Source: Betaproteobacteria bacterium (lineage in GTDB: Bacteria > Pseudomonadota > Gammaproteobacteria > Burkholderiales > UBA3065). Taken from it: a stretch of 64,000 nucleotides of DNA. The position numbers and the translations under genes are program-made. Under the pieces are notes generated by a model. It ran no database searches, had not been told where the DNA came from, and saw only the letters and a list, made by a program, of their open reading frames with translations. Location of the stretch: the NCBI GenBank assembly GCA_027490755.1, contig JAIXXL010000047.1, positions 186,001 to 250,000 on the forward strand. Reading direction: 5' to 3'. Shown here in pieces: positions 46,393 through 55,257 of the stretch (its first letter is position 1; every line of letters begins with the position of its first letter).

Positions 46393-47433
46393 CTAAAAGG
46401 TCAGGCCGGCCTGCACGCCGTCGCCAGCCAGCCGGTCCATCAGGTTCGCCAAAGGCTTGAGGTCTTTGTAGCGGCGAGCGGCCAGGTGCAGATAGTTGAA
46501 CACTGCTGGCATGTCCTTCAGGTACCCGTCCTTGCCGTCACGGTGCCAAAGCCGGCCAAAGATGCCGAGTACCTTGAGGTGCCGCTGTACCCCCATCCAC
46601 TCGAAGTCGCGCCAGAAATCGGAGAAGTCGGCAGGCACCGGCAGCGAGGCCTTGCGCGCCAGTTCCCAGTAACGGATCGCCCAGTCGAGCTGCTCGGCCT
46701 CGGGCCAGACGATGTATGCATCGCGCAGCAGCGAGACCAGGTCATACGTGATCGGCCCGTAGACCGCATCCTGGAAATCGAGGACCCCCGGCGCCGGGTC
46801 GCTCGCCATGAGGTTGCGGCAGTGCCAGTCGCGGTGTACGAACACCGGCGGCTGCGACACGGTGCGCGCCACCACCAGCCGGTACACCGCTTCCAGCGCC
46901 CCAGCCTCGGTGGCGTCCGGCGTGTACTGCAGATGGCGAGCCAGATACCAGTCGGGGAACAGGCGCACCTCGCGCTCCAGCAAGGCGCTGTCGTACTCGG
47001 GGAACAGCCCCGGCCGCGAGCCCTGCTGCAGCTTCACCAACTCGGCATTGGCGGCGCGGTAGTAGCCGTCGGCGTTGGATGGTGCCAGAACGTCAAGATA
47101 GGTCTGGCGGCCGAGGTCGGACAGCAGCAGGAAACCGCGATCGAGGTCCTCGGCCAGCACCTTCGGCACGCGCACCCCGCACTCGCCCAAGACGCGGGCA
47201 GCGTGCACGAAGGGCTGGCAGTCCTCCTGCGGCGGCGGCGCATCCATGGCGATCAGCGTGCGGCCGCTACTATCAGTGAGGCGGAAGTAACGGCGGAAGC
47301 TGGCATCGGCCGAGGCTGGCTCGATCGCCATCCCCTGAGCCACAGGCACACCAGACAGCCACTGACGCAAAGCATCCAGACGCGCGTCGACGGCTGCTCC
47401 GTCCGGACGCTGCGGGGGGGTGGGTGGTAACAT
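46393..47433 (-). CDS. amgK: Anomeric MurNAc/GlcNAc kinase (AmgK type)
   Basis: A 346-residue aminoglycoside-phosphotransferase-like kinase. Motifs are FVHRDWHCRNLMA (catalytic loop) and PGVLDFQDAVYGPITYDLVS (metal-binding DxD-type loop). The N-terminal lobe holds SFRRYFRLTDSSGRTLIAMD. With MurU it phosphorylates MurNAc at C1 for cell-wall recycling. It is divergent from lptD by 83 bp, the same arrangement as in pseudomonads, linking murein recycling with outer-membrane assembly genes. Confidence 0.92.
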   Translation of the reverse strand: MLPPTPPQRPDGAAVDARLDALRQWLSGVPVAQGMAIEPASADASFRRYFRLTDSSGRTLIAMDAPPPQEDCQPFVHAARVLGECGVRVPKVLAEDLDRGFLLLSDLGRQTYLDVLAPSNADGYYRAANAELVKLQQGSRPGLFPEYDSALLEREVRLFPDWYLARHLQYTPDATEAGALEAVYRLVVARTVSQPPVFVHRDWHCRNLMASDPAPGVLDFQDAVYGPITYDLVSLLRDAYIVWPEAEQLDWAIRYWELARKASLPVPADFSDFWRDFEWMGVQRHLKVLGIFGRLWHRDGKDGYLKDMPAVFNYLHLAARRYKDLKPLANLMDRLAGDGVQAGLTF

Positions 47434-47516
47434 TCCGCCATCTTAAGGCACCGCCGGGTGCCGGCGCAGGCAGCAGCCGTGCCGGACGTTGCGGTCGCGA
47501 AAATCCCGCGCGAGTG

Positions 47517-50500
47517 ATGCCACGTCTCCTCCCCTCTCTGCTGGCGATGGTCCTGACGTCCGCGGCGGCGAGCGCGGCGGCTGACCGCCTCGAGCCGTTC
47601 TCGGTCGACCCCGGGCTGCTGGGTGGCGCACCGGCGAGAAACGAAACGCCTGCCAAGCCAACCGAACCGGCCACTGCGCCGGCAAGCAGACCCGCACCCG
47701 CGAAGGTGCAGCCTGCCAAGGCCCAGCAGACGGCGCCACCGGCGAACGAGGCCAGCACCGCGCGGTCGGCCGCCCCCACGCCTGCGGGTGACGTTGGTGC
47801 CGCACCTGCCGCTGCCGGGTCAGACACCACCACTGCTGATGCAGCCAGCCCGGCCGGGGACGCTGCGCCTGCGGCGAGCACAGCGCGCAAGCCCGCCAAG
47901 CCGACCCGCCCGGCCGGCAAGGCGGTCGCCGGGCAACCCGGCGAGGGCACCGCACCCCTGTTCGATGACCCCGACTACCAGCCGTTGCAGCAGACCCCTG
48001 CCACCCTGCGTGAGTGGAGCGGTGCCAACCACGACGGCCCGGTCCTGCGCCGCATCACACCCAACCCGCGCGGCCTCCCGGTGGAAGGTGAGCCGCCGCG
48101 ACGCGGCAAGGCAGGCAACCCGACCAACACACCAGCCAAGACCTCCAGCACAAGCGGCGAACGCGCAGCGTCACGTGGCATCACGCCGGCCGAGGTCCCA
48201 GCCGCACGGACCAGCCTGCGTCGCATGGAGCCCTTCGAGGTCGACCCCGCGCTACTCGGTGGGACACCCGCCGGTGCCGGCAGCCGGAAGCCACTTCCGG
48301 CCAGCCCACCCCTTCAGCGCGCGCAGGCACCGACCAAGGGTCCGGCAGATTCCGAAGGGTCGTTGGTTTCCGGCCAGAGCACGGCAGCGGTGCAGCCTCC
48401 GCGAACACCGCCACCGGCCCCGGCGAGACCCGCCGATCGCTTGGAACCGTTCGTCGTCGACCCGGCGCTGGTCGGTCAGGCAGACCCAAGGGGCGCAGCA
48501 CCTCCGGCTGCCCCCAGCAACGGAACCCTTGCTGCAGCCCCGACGCCAGTCACCGCCCCACCCGCCGCAGACGCGGGCCTGTCGCAACCGGCAGCAAAGG
48601 CCCGCAACCGCGGCGTCGATGCCCCACCGACGCTGACACAGAACGGCGACCCCAACCTCGAGATCGAGGCGAGGCGGATCGATGGCGCCATCGACCAGAG
48701 CATCATCGCCACTGGCGAGGCCTATATCCGAAAGGGCTGGGACGAGCTCTTCGGCGATGTCTTGCGCTGGAACATCGCCACCAAGGAGGCCAGTGGCGAG
48801 GGCAACATCGTCAAGCGGGACCGCGACACCGAGGTCACTGGCAGCCGCTTCGTATTCAACCAGGAGACCCGCAAGGGCAAGGTGGACGATGCCACCTTCA
48901 GCATCGCCTCGGTCGACGGCAAGGGCACCGCCGGGGCTCTGCGCTTCGATGGGCCCGGACGGATGATCGGCGACGATGGGGTCAACTACACCACCTGCGA
49001 CTTCAACGACCCCGACTGGCTGATGAAGGCCGACAACATCGAGATAGACCAGAACACCAACGAGGGTGTGGCACGCAATGCGCGCATCCTCGCCGGCGGC
49101 AAGTACCCGATGTTCTACCTCCCGCGCTACCAGTTCGCCCTAAAGAGCGTCCGCAAGTCGGGCTTCCTGACGCCGATGCTGGGTATCACCAACCGCACCG
49201 GCCCGCAGATCTTCATGCCCTACTACTGGAACATCGCACCCGACTACGACGCCACCATCACCACGCGTCTGATGACCACGCGCGGCCTGCAGGTCGGCGG
49301 CGAATTCCGTTATCTGGGCGAACGGTTCGGCGGCGAGGCCCGCGCGGAATATGTACCGGACGACCGCCAGTTCGGTGATCACCGTTGGGCCCTGGCACTC
49401 GACCACCGGCAGAACTTCTCCGATCGTCTATCCGCTCTGGTCGACTACCAACAGGTCTCGGACGACTTCTACTTCCGCGACCTGCGCAACACCATCGGCG
49501 CTTCCGGCGCATCTGCCACCGGCGGCAATCGTCCGGGCACCGATCCGGGCGCCGTGCCAGGCGTCCGCGGCGGCACTGCGACCCGCCTGCTCGCCCAGTC
49601 CGCGCTGCTTGACTACGCCGGCGACAACTGGAACCTGACCTCGCAACTGCGCTCGTTCCAGGTTCTGCAACCCGACACGAGCAACCCGGTGATCCAGCCC
49701 TACCAGGCGCTGCCCAACATCCGCTTCAACGGCGGCCAGCGCATCGGCAACTTCGCCGACGGAAAGTTGGTCGGCGACTTCGCCGCCTACTCGCTGCGCT
49801 ACCCGGAGCCGGGTACGTTGCGTCGCGAGGGCAATCGCACCATCCTCAACCCGACCATCAGCGCGCCCATCCGCAGCCCGTGGGGATTCGTCGAGCCGAA
49901 GCTCGGATACCACGTGACGCACTACGCGCTGGACCCGCTGGCCGGCCAGAGCGACAGCTTCACGCGCAGCATCCCCACAGCGACCCTCGACAGCGGCCTG
50001 ACCTTTGAGCGCAAGGCCTCCGACGACGGCGCCGTGCAGACCTTCGAGCCGCGCCTGTTCTATGCCTACACGCCGTTCCGCAACCAGATGGGGCTGCCGG
50101 TGTTCGATACCGGCCGCTTCGACTTCAACTTCGCCGAGATCTTCTCTGCCAACCGCTTCGTCGGCAACGACCGCATCGGCGACGCCAACCAGGTCACCGC
50201 CGGCTTCACCAGCCGCTACATCGACGCCAAGGGTACCGAGCGGGTCAAGGTGACGCTGGCCCAGCGCTTCACCCTCGCCGATCTCAAGGTGGCCGACGAC
50301 ATCCGCAGCATCGTCGACCGCTCGTTGAACCCGCCGGGTGCCCTGGCTGCGCCGCAGAAAGGTGTGTCCGACGTCCTCGGCGAGTTCAGCGGACGACTGT
50401 TCCAGGACACCAGCCTGATCAGCCGCGTGCAGTACAACACCGAGACCTCTCAGATCCAGCGCGGGCTGTTTTCAGTCCGCTACAACCCGGAGATGGGCAA

Positions 50501-50885
50501 GGTCATCAACGTCGGCTACCGCTACACGCGCGAGATCAGCGACGCACAGCTGGGCCTGCAGCAGGTCGACTTCTCGACGCAGTGGCCGATCACCTCGAAC
50601 CTCTACGCTCTGGCGCGGACCAACTATTCGCTGCTGGAAAGTCGGCAGACCGAGGGCCTGCTGGGTCTCGAGTACTACGGCAATTGCTGGAGCGTGCGCG
50701 CGGTCGTGCAGAGCCTCGCGACCAGCGCTACCACGACCACCCGAGCGCTGTTCATCGTGCTCGAGCTGAACGGCCTTACCGGAACCGACCCGTCGACCTA
50801 CAACGCCATCCTGAACCGCCACATCGGCGGCTACAGCACGGTCACACCCGACCAGCACCGCACCACTGACGCGATGATCCAATGA
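47517..50885 (+). CDS. lptD: LPS-assembly protein LptD with long N-terminal extension
   Basis: A 1122-residue outer-membrane protein; LptD is usually about 750-850. A signal peptide (residues 1-22) is followed by about 360 Ala/Pro-rich residues. That stretch holds three copies of R-L/M-E-P-F-x-V-D-P-x-L-L/V-G at residues 24, 236 and 308. The LptA-like jelly roll begins near residue 385 (PNLEIEARRIDGAIDQSIIA), and a large barrel domain runs from about residue 540 to the C-terminus. Only two cysteines are present, Cys494 (YTTCDF) and Cys1057 (YGNCWSV), enough for one inter-domain disulfide. It inserts LPS into the outer leaflet with LptE. The ATG at 47517 fits the signal peptide. Its stop overlaps surA (ATGA). 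Confidence 0.95.
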   Translation: MPRLLPSLLAMVLTSAAASAAADRLEPFSVDPGLLGGAPARNETPAKPTEPATAPASRPAPAKVQPAKAQQTAPPANEASTARSAAPTPAGDVGAAPAAAGSDTTTADAASPAGDAAPAASTARKPAKPTRPAGKAVAGQPGEGTAPLFDDPDYQPLQQTPATLREWSGANHDGPVLRRITPNPRGLPVEGEPPRRGKAGNPTNTPAKTSSTSGERAASRGITPAEVPAARTSLRRMEPFEVDPALLGGTPAGAGSRKPLPASPPLQRAQAPTKGPADSEGSLVSGQSTAAVQPPRTPPPAPARPADRLEPFVVDPALVGQADPRGAAPPAAPSNGTLAAAPTPVTAPPAADAGLSQPAAKARNRGVDAPPTLTQNGDPNLEIEARRIDGAIDQSIIATGEAYIRKGWDELFGDVLRWNIATKEASGEGNIVKRDRDTEVTGSRFVFNQETRKGKVDDATFSIASVDGKGTAGALRFDGPGRMIGDDGVNYTTCDFNDPDWLMKADNIEIDQNTNEGVARNARILAGGKYPMFYLPRYQFALKSVRKSGFLTPMLGITNRTGPQIFMPYYWNIAPDYDATITTRLMTTRGLQVGGEFRYLGERFGGEARAEYVPDDRQFGDHRWALALDHRQNFSDRLSALVDYQQVSDDFYFRDLRNTIGASGASATGGNRPGTDPGAVPGVRGGTATRLLAQSALLDYAGDNWNLTSQLRSFQVLQPDTSNPVIQPYQALPNIRFNGGQRIGNFADGKLVGDFAAYSLRYPEPGTLRREGNRTILNPTISAPIRSPWGFVEPKLGYHVTHYALDPLAGQSDSFTRSIPTATLDSGLTFERKASDDGAVQTFEPRLFYAYTPFRNQMGLPVFDTGRFDFNFAEIFSANRFVGNDRIGDANQVTAGFTSRYIDAKGTERVKVTLAQRFTLADLKVADDIRSIVDRSLNPPGALAAPQKGVSDVLGEFSGRLFQDTSLISRVQYNTETSQIQRGLFSVRYNPEMGKVINVGYRYTREISDAQLGLQQVDFSTQWPITSNLYALARTNYSLLESRQTEGLLGLEYYGNCWSVRAVVQSLATSATTTTRALFIVLELNGLTGTDPSTYNAILNRHIGGYSTVTPDQHRTTDAMIQ

Positions 50886-52210
50886 CCCGACTGCTTGCGC
50901 TCGCCCTCCTCCTCGCCACGCTGTTGCCACTGCCGCTACAGGCTGCAGGCGCCGCGGCGAACCGGGCCGACGAGCCCGAGGCCGTCCCGCTCAACCGCAT
51001 CGTCGCCCTGGTCAACCGCGAGATCGTGACCCGACTCGAGCTGGAGGACCGCATCGCCATCGCCACCGACCAGTTGCGCAAGCAAGGCGTGGCGCTGCCG
51101 CCGCGCAATATCCTCGAGAAGCAGGTGCTCGAAGCCATCCTGTTGCAACGCATCCAGCTCAGCTTTGCCAAGGAGAACGGCATCCGCGTCGATGAGACGC
51201 AACTCGACCGCGCCATCGGCCGCATCGCGGAGGACAACAAGCTCACCGTCGAGCAGTTCCGCACTGCGCTGGCGCGCGACGGCATCCGCTTCGACCGCTT
51301 CCGCGAGGACATCCGCAAGGAGATCATCCTCAGCCGCGTGCGCGAGCGGGAGGTGGCAAGCAAGGTGGTGGTGAGCGAGGGCGAGATCGACGAGTACCTG
51401 ACGCGCCGCCGCGAGTCCGGCGCCGGCACCGAGTGGCTGGCCTCGCACATCCTGGTGCGTGTCGACGAGAAGAGCGCCGACCCCAACGCGCAGCGGCGGC
51501 AGAAGGAGAAGGTCGACAAGGCGATGGCGGCATTGACCGGCGGCGAAGACTTCGCGAAGGTCGCAGCGACCTATTCCGAGGCGGGGGACGCGCTGCAGGG
51601 CGGTGACCTGGGCTGGCGCAACGTCGACCGCATGCCGAGCCTGTTTCTCGAGATGGTCGGCAAGCTCAAGGTCGGGCAGCACAGCGCCGTGGTGCGCAGT
51701 TCGGCCGGCTTCCACATCGTCAAGCTGCGTGACATGCGCGGCGCCACCGGCAAGCAGGTGCTGATCGTGCAGCACAAGGTGCGGCACATCCTGGTCAAAC
51801 CGAGCGAGATCGTCAGCGATGCCGATGCACAGCGGCGCGTGCGCGACCTGCGCGAGCGTCTCGAGCAGGGCGCCGCCACCTTCGGCGAGCTGGCCAAGCA
51901 GCACTCGCAAGATGGCTCGGCGGCCTCAGGTGGCGAGCTGGGCTGGATGGCAGCTGCGGACCTGGTGCCGGAGTTCGCAGCAGCGATGGAGGCCCTGCCG
52001 GTCGGGCAGCTGTCGCAGCCGGTTCGCAGCGCCTTCGGCTGGCATCTGCTGCAGGTGCTCGAGCGTCGCGAGGCCGACGTCAGCAAGGAGCGCGAGCGGC
52101 TCGAGGCACGCCAGGCCATCCGCAACCGCAAGGCCGACGAGGCTTTCGAAGAGTGGCTGCGGCAGCTGCGCGACAGTGCCTACGTCGAGCTGCGGCTCGA
52201 GGAGAACTGA
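50882..52210 (+). CDS. surA: Periplasmic chaperone and peptidyl-prolyl isomerase SurA
   Basis: A 442-residue protein with a signal peptide (MTRLLALALLLATLLPLPLQ). It has the N-terminal chaperone domain (NRIVALVNREIVTRLELEDR) and two parvulin domains, about residues 180-275 (ASHILVRV, GDLGWRNVDRMP) and 300-400 (VRHILVKPSEIV, GGELGWMAAADLVPEF). It escorts outer-membrane barrels such as LptD to the BAM complex. The start overlaps the lptD stop by four bases (ATGA), so the client and its chaperone are translationally coupled. pdxA overlaps its own stop (TGATG). Confidence 0.97.
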   Translation: MTRLLALALLLATLLPLPLQAAGAAANRADEPEAVPLNRIVALVNREIVTRLELEDRIAIATDQLRKQGVALPPRNILEKQVLEAILLQRIQLSFAKENGIRVDETQLDRAIGRIAEDNKLTVEQFRTALARDGIRFDRFREDIRKEIILSRVREREVASKVVVSEGEIDEYLTRRRESGAGTEWLASHILVRVDEKSADPNAQRRQKEKVDKAMAALTGGEDFAKVAATYSEAGDALQGGDLGWRNVDRMPSLFLEMVGKLKVGQHSAVVRSSAGFHIVKLRDMRGATGKQVLIVQHKVRHILVKPSEIVSDADAQRRVRDLRERLEQGAATFGELAKQHSQDGSAASGGELGWMAAADLVPEFAAAMEALPVGQLSQPVRSAFGWHLLQVLERREADVSKERERLEARQAIRNRKADEAFEEWLRQLRDSAYVELRLEEN

Positions 52211-53214
52211 TGCGCATTGCCATCACCACCGGCGAGCCTGCCGGCGTTGGCCCCGAGATCTGCGCAGCGCTGGCTGGCCGCGTACACGGCGCGCGCGCAG
52301 TGCTGGTCGGCAACCACGACCTGATGCAGGCGCGCGCTGCCGCGTGCGGCATCCGCGTCAGCCTGGTGCCCTACCGCCCAGAACGCGCGGGCCCGGCCGA
52401 GGGCAAGCTGGAGGTGATCGACATCCCGCTGGCGGCACCTGTGACAGCCGGACGCGTAGACCCGCGCAATGCCGCGGCGGTGCTGCAAAGCCTGGACGTG
52501 GCAATCGATGGCTGCCTGAGTGGCGCCTTCGACGCCATGGTCACCGCGCCGCTGCACAAGGGTGTGATCTGCGACAGTGGGGTCGAATTCAGCGGCCACA
52601 CCGAGTACCTGGAGCAGCGCACCCGTTCCGCGGGCGTTGTCATGCTGCTAGAGGGTGGCGGACTGCGCGTGGCGCTGGCCACCACCCACCTGCCGCTGAG
52701 CGCGGTGCCTGCCGCCATCACCCGCGATGGGCTGTTGCGCACGCTGCGCATCCTGCACGGCGACCTGGTCGCCCGCTTCGGCATCGCCGCGCCGCGCATC
52801 CTGGTGGCCGGCCTCAACCCCCACGCCGGCGAGGGCGGTCACCTGGGCCGCGAAGAGATCGACACCATCATCCCGGCGCTGGAACAGGCGCGCATCGAAG
52901 GAATCGCTGCAGAAGGGCCGTTCCCTGCCGATACCCTGTTCGTAGAGGAGATGTGCGGCGCTGCCGATGCCGTGCTGGCCATGTACCACGACCAGGGCCT
53001 GCCGGTCCTCAAGCGTGCAAGTTTCGGCCAGGGGGTGAACATCACGCTCGGCTTGCCTATCATCCGCACGTCGGTCGACCACGGGACGGCTCTGGCCATC
53101 GCCGGCACCGGCACCGCCGATTGCGGCAGCCTGATCAGCGCCGTCGAGTCGGCGCGCCGTCTGGTCGTCGCATCCGGGCGCGGTCTGGCCCGACCGTCAC
53201 AATCCGCCGCCTGA
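52210..53214 (+). CDS. pdxA: 4-hydroxythreonine-4-phosphate dehydrogenase
   Basis: A 334-residue enzyme with the PdxA hallmarks MRIAITTGEPAGVGPEI, TAPLHKGVICDSGVEFSGHT, GLNPHAGEGGHLGREE, MYHDQGLPVLK and IIRTSVDHGTALAIAGTG. Metal-binding histidines lie in SGHTE, NPHAGE and VDHGTA. It makes 3-amino-2-oxopropyl phosphate for pyridoxal phosphate synthesis. The start overlaps the surA stop by one base. The usual follower rsmA is missing; flagellar genes begin 34 bp downstream. Confidence 0.97.
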   Translation: MRIAITTGEPAGVGPEICAALAGRVHGARAVLVGNHDLMQARAAACGIRVSLVPYRPERAGPAEGKLEVIDIPLAAPVTAGRVDPRNAAAVLQSLDVAIDGCLSGAFDAMVTAPLHKGVICDSGVEFSGHTEYLEQRTRSAGVVMLLEGGGLRVALATTHLPLSAVPAAITRDGLLRTLRILHGDLVARFGIAAPRILVAGLNPHAGEGGHLGREEIDTIIPALEQARIEGIAAEGPFPADTLFVEEMCGAADAVLAMYHDQGLPVLKRASFGQGVNITLGLPIIRTSVDHGTALAIAGTGTADCGSLISAVESARRLVVASGRGLARPSQSAA

Positions 53215-53248
53215 CAGCGGCTGCAGTATCTAAGAGGAAGTCGCCGAG

Positions 53249-53803
53249 ATGTCAGAAGAGAAACATGCTGCGGAAGGCGCAGCAGACGCCCCCGCCAAGT
53301 CGGGCAAGCTCAAGCTGGTGATCATCGCCGTGGTCGGCATCGTGCTCGGCCTCGGCATCGCTGCCGGTGCGTTCTTCGCGCTCGGCGAACACCCGCCTGA
53401 ACCCGAGCACGCTGACGAAGCGACCGACGGTGGCGACCACGCCGACGGCGAGAAGAAGAAAAAGAAGAAGAAAAAGAAGCACGACGGCCCGGAACTGCCA
53501 CCGGTCTACATGAAGCTCGACAACCTCACTGTGAATCTGGCGGGCAAGGACCACTTCCTGGCAGCCAGCATGGAGCTGAAGATCGCCGAGCCCGAAGCGC
53601 AACGCCTGCTCTCCGAGCGCCTTCCGGAGGTCAAGAACCTGGTCCTGATCACGCTCTCGGCGCAGACGCCCGACTCGCTCTCGACGGTGGAGGGCAAGAC
53701 CGCGCTGGCGCAGAAGCTGCGGGACGATCTCAACGCCCTGATCGACCAGGACGAGGACACCGGGATCGCCGATGTATTCTTTACCCAGTTCATCATCCAG
53801 TAA
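53249..53803 (+). CDS. fliL: Flagellar basal-body-associated protein FliL
   Basis: A 184-residue FliL with a cytoplasmic start, one membrane helix (about residues 22-45, LVIIAVVGIVLGLGIAAGAF) and a periplasmic linker. The C-terminal FliL domain is LDNLTVNLAGKDHFLAASME to FFTQFIIQ. The linker is highly charged: an acidic His/Asp/Glu stretch followed by nine lysines in a row (residues about 70-78). FliL surrounds the stator units and supports motor torque. It begins the fliLMNOPQR run. GAGGAAG lies just upstream of the start region. Confidence 0.95.
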   Translation: MSEEKHAAEGAADAPAKSGKLKLVIIAVVGIVLGLGIAAGAFFALGEHPPEPEHADEATDGGDHADGEKKKKKKKKKHDGPELPPVYMKLDNLTVNLAGKDHFLAASMELKIAEPEAQRLLSERLPEVKNLVLITLSAQTPDSLSTVEGKTALAQKLRDDLNALIDQDEDTGIADVFFTQFIIQ

Positions 53804-53869
53804 GAAATTCGTTTATTTCGCCTGCAGTTACCGTGTATTCTTGAGTGACCGGCTGATGAACGGGTCCGC

Positions 53870-54856
53870 ATGTCCGACCAGGCACTATCTCAGGATGAAG
53901 TTGACGCCCTCCTAAGGGGCGTCACGGGCGAGCTACCCGAGGAGGTAGCCGCTGTCGTCGACGACAGCGGCATCCGGCCCTACGACATCGGTCGGCAGGA
54001 GCGCATTGTCCGTGGCCGCATGCCCGGCCTCGAGTTGGTGAACGAGCGCGCGGCGCGGCAGATACGCCTCGGCTTCTACAACTTCATGCGCCGCAGCGCC
54101 GAGATCTCGGTGGGACCCGTCCGCATCGAGAAGTACAGCGAGTTCATCCGCAAGTTGGTGGTGCCCACCAACATCAACCTGATCTCGCTGCAGCCCGAGT
54201 TGTACGGTACAGCGTTGTTCATCTTCGACCCCAACCTGGTGTTCCAGGTGGTCGATACCCTGTTCGGCGGCACCGGCAAGATCCACATGCGGGTCGAGGG
54301 GCGCGAGTTCACCACCACCGAGCAGCGCGTCATCTCGCGCATGCTCGACATCACCTTCAAGGCGTTCGACGAGGCCTGGGAGCCGATCGCCAAGCTGCAG
54401 CACAAGTTCATCCGCTCCGAGATGAACACGCAGTTCGTCAACATCGCCACGCCGACTGAGGTTGTGGTGGTCACCACCTTCAATATCGAGCTGGGCAATG
54501 GCGGTGGCAACTTCCACGTCTGCATGCCTTACTCGATGATCGAACCGATCCGCGAGCCACTCTGCAGCACCATGCAGGGCGACCGCGTGGCTGCAGACGA
54601 ACGCTGGCTGACGCTGATGCGCGACCAGGTGCAGGACGCCGAGGTTGAGATCAAGGTCGACCTGTGCGAGTTTGAACTGACCTTCCGGCAGTTGCTTGCG
54701 CTGCAGGTTGGGGACATGATTCCGTTGGAGCTGCCGGCAAAGGTGGCGGGCAAGATCGACGGCGTACCTTTCCTGCACGGCAGGATCGGCGACAGTCGTG
54801 GTCACTTCGCGGTTCGCGTCGATGAACTGCCGAGGCAGGACGATGACAAGGGCTGA
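53870..54856 (+). CDS. fliM: Flagellar motor switch protein FliM
   Basis: A 328-residue FliM. The N-terminal peptide MSDQALSQDEVDALLRGV is the conserved site where phosphorylated CheY binds. The middle CheC-like domain follows (RQIRLGFYNFMRRSAEISV, LFGGTGK, EGREFTTTEQRVISRML), and the C-terminal SpoA domain is KVDLCEFELTFRQLLALQVGD. It forms the C-ring and sets the direction of rotation. The intact CheY peptide gives the two CheY proteins of the chemosensory operon a plausible target. It starts 66 bp after fliL and ends 2 bp before fliN. Confidence 0.98.
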   Translation: MSDQALSQDEVDALLRGVTGELPEEVAAVVDDSGIRPYDIGRQERIVRGRMPGLELVNERAARQIRLGFYNFMRRSAEISVGPVRIEKYSEFIRKLVVPTNINLISLQPELYGTALFIFDPNLVFQVVDTLFGGTGKIHMRVEGREFTTTEQRVISRMLDITFKAFDEAWEPIAKLQHKFIRSEMNTQFVNIATPTEVVVVTTFNIELGNGGGNFHVCMPYSMIEPIREPLCSTMQGDRVAADERWLTLMRDQVQDAEVEIKVDLCEFELTFRQLLALQVGDMIPLELPAKVAGKIDGVPFLHGRIGDSRGHFAVRVDELPRQDDDKG

Positions 54857-54858
54857 AA

Positions 54859-55251
54859 ATGGCAAACAAGGGCGAACCCGAGATGGCAGAGGAATCGATC
54901 TCCGCTGATGACTGGGCCGCAGCCATGGCCGAGCAGACCACCGGCGAGGTGGCGCTAGCAGAGGCCGGCGGCGATGTCGTCGATGATGAGCGCATCGCAC
55001 TGATCCTCGACATCCCGGTGCAGGTCACGGTTGAACTCGGCCGCACCAAGCTGCCGATCCGCAACCTGCTGCAACTCGCGCAGGGCTCGGTGGTGGAACT
55101 CGACGGTCTGGCCGGCGAGCCGATGGACGTGCTGGTCAACGGCTGTCTCATCGCGCAGGGTGAGGTGGTGGTGGTGAACGACAAGTTCGGCATCCGCCTC
55201 ACCGACATCATCACGCCTGCCGAGCGCATGCGCCGTCTCTCGCTCAAGTAG
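54859..55251 (+). CDS. fliN: Flagellar motor switch protein FliN
   Basis: A 130-residue FliN with a variable acidic N-terminus and the SpoA domain ALILDIPVQVTVELGRTKLP, IRNLLQLAQGSVVELDGLAG and VVVVNDKFGIRLTDIITPAE. It forms the bottom of the C-ring and docks the export apparatus. The start at 54859 is 2 bp after the fliM stop. Length and context are normal. Confidence 0.97.
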   Translation: MANKGEPEMAEESISADDWAAAMAEQTTGEVALAEAGGDVVDDERIALILDIPVQVTVELGRTKLPIRNLLQLAQGSVVELDGLAGEPMDVLVNGCLIAQGEVVVVNDKFGIRLTDIITPAERMRRLSLK

Positions 55252-55257
55252 GCAGCC

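Noticed and set aside
47586..48479. LptD extension as a separate gene fused by a missed stop or frameshift
   Set aside because: The frame is continuous from a proper signal peptide through the motif copies into the LptD domains, and the first motif directly follows the signal peptide.
53448..53482. A-rich run in fliL as a frameshift or sequencing error
   Set aside because: The frame continues into a complete, normal FliL domain, and the run encodes uninterrupted lysine codons.
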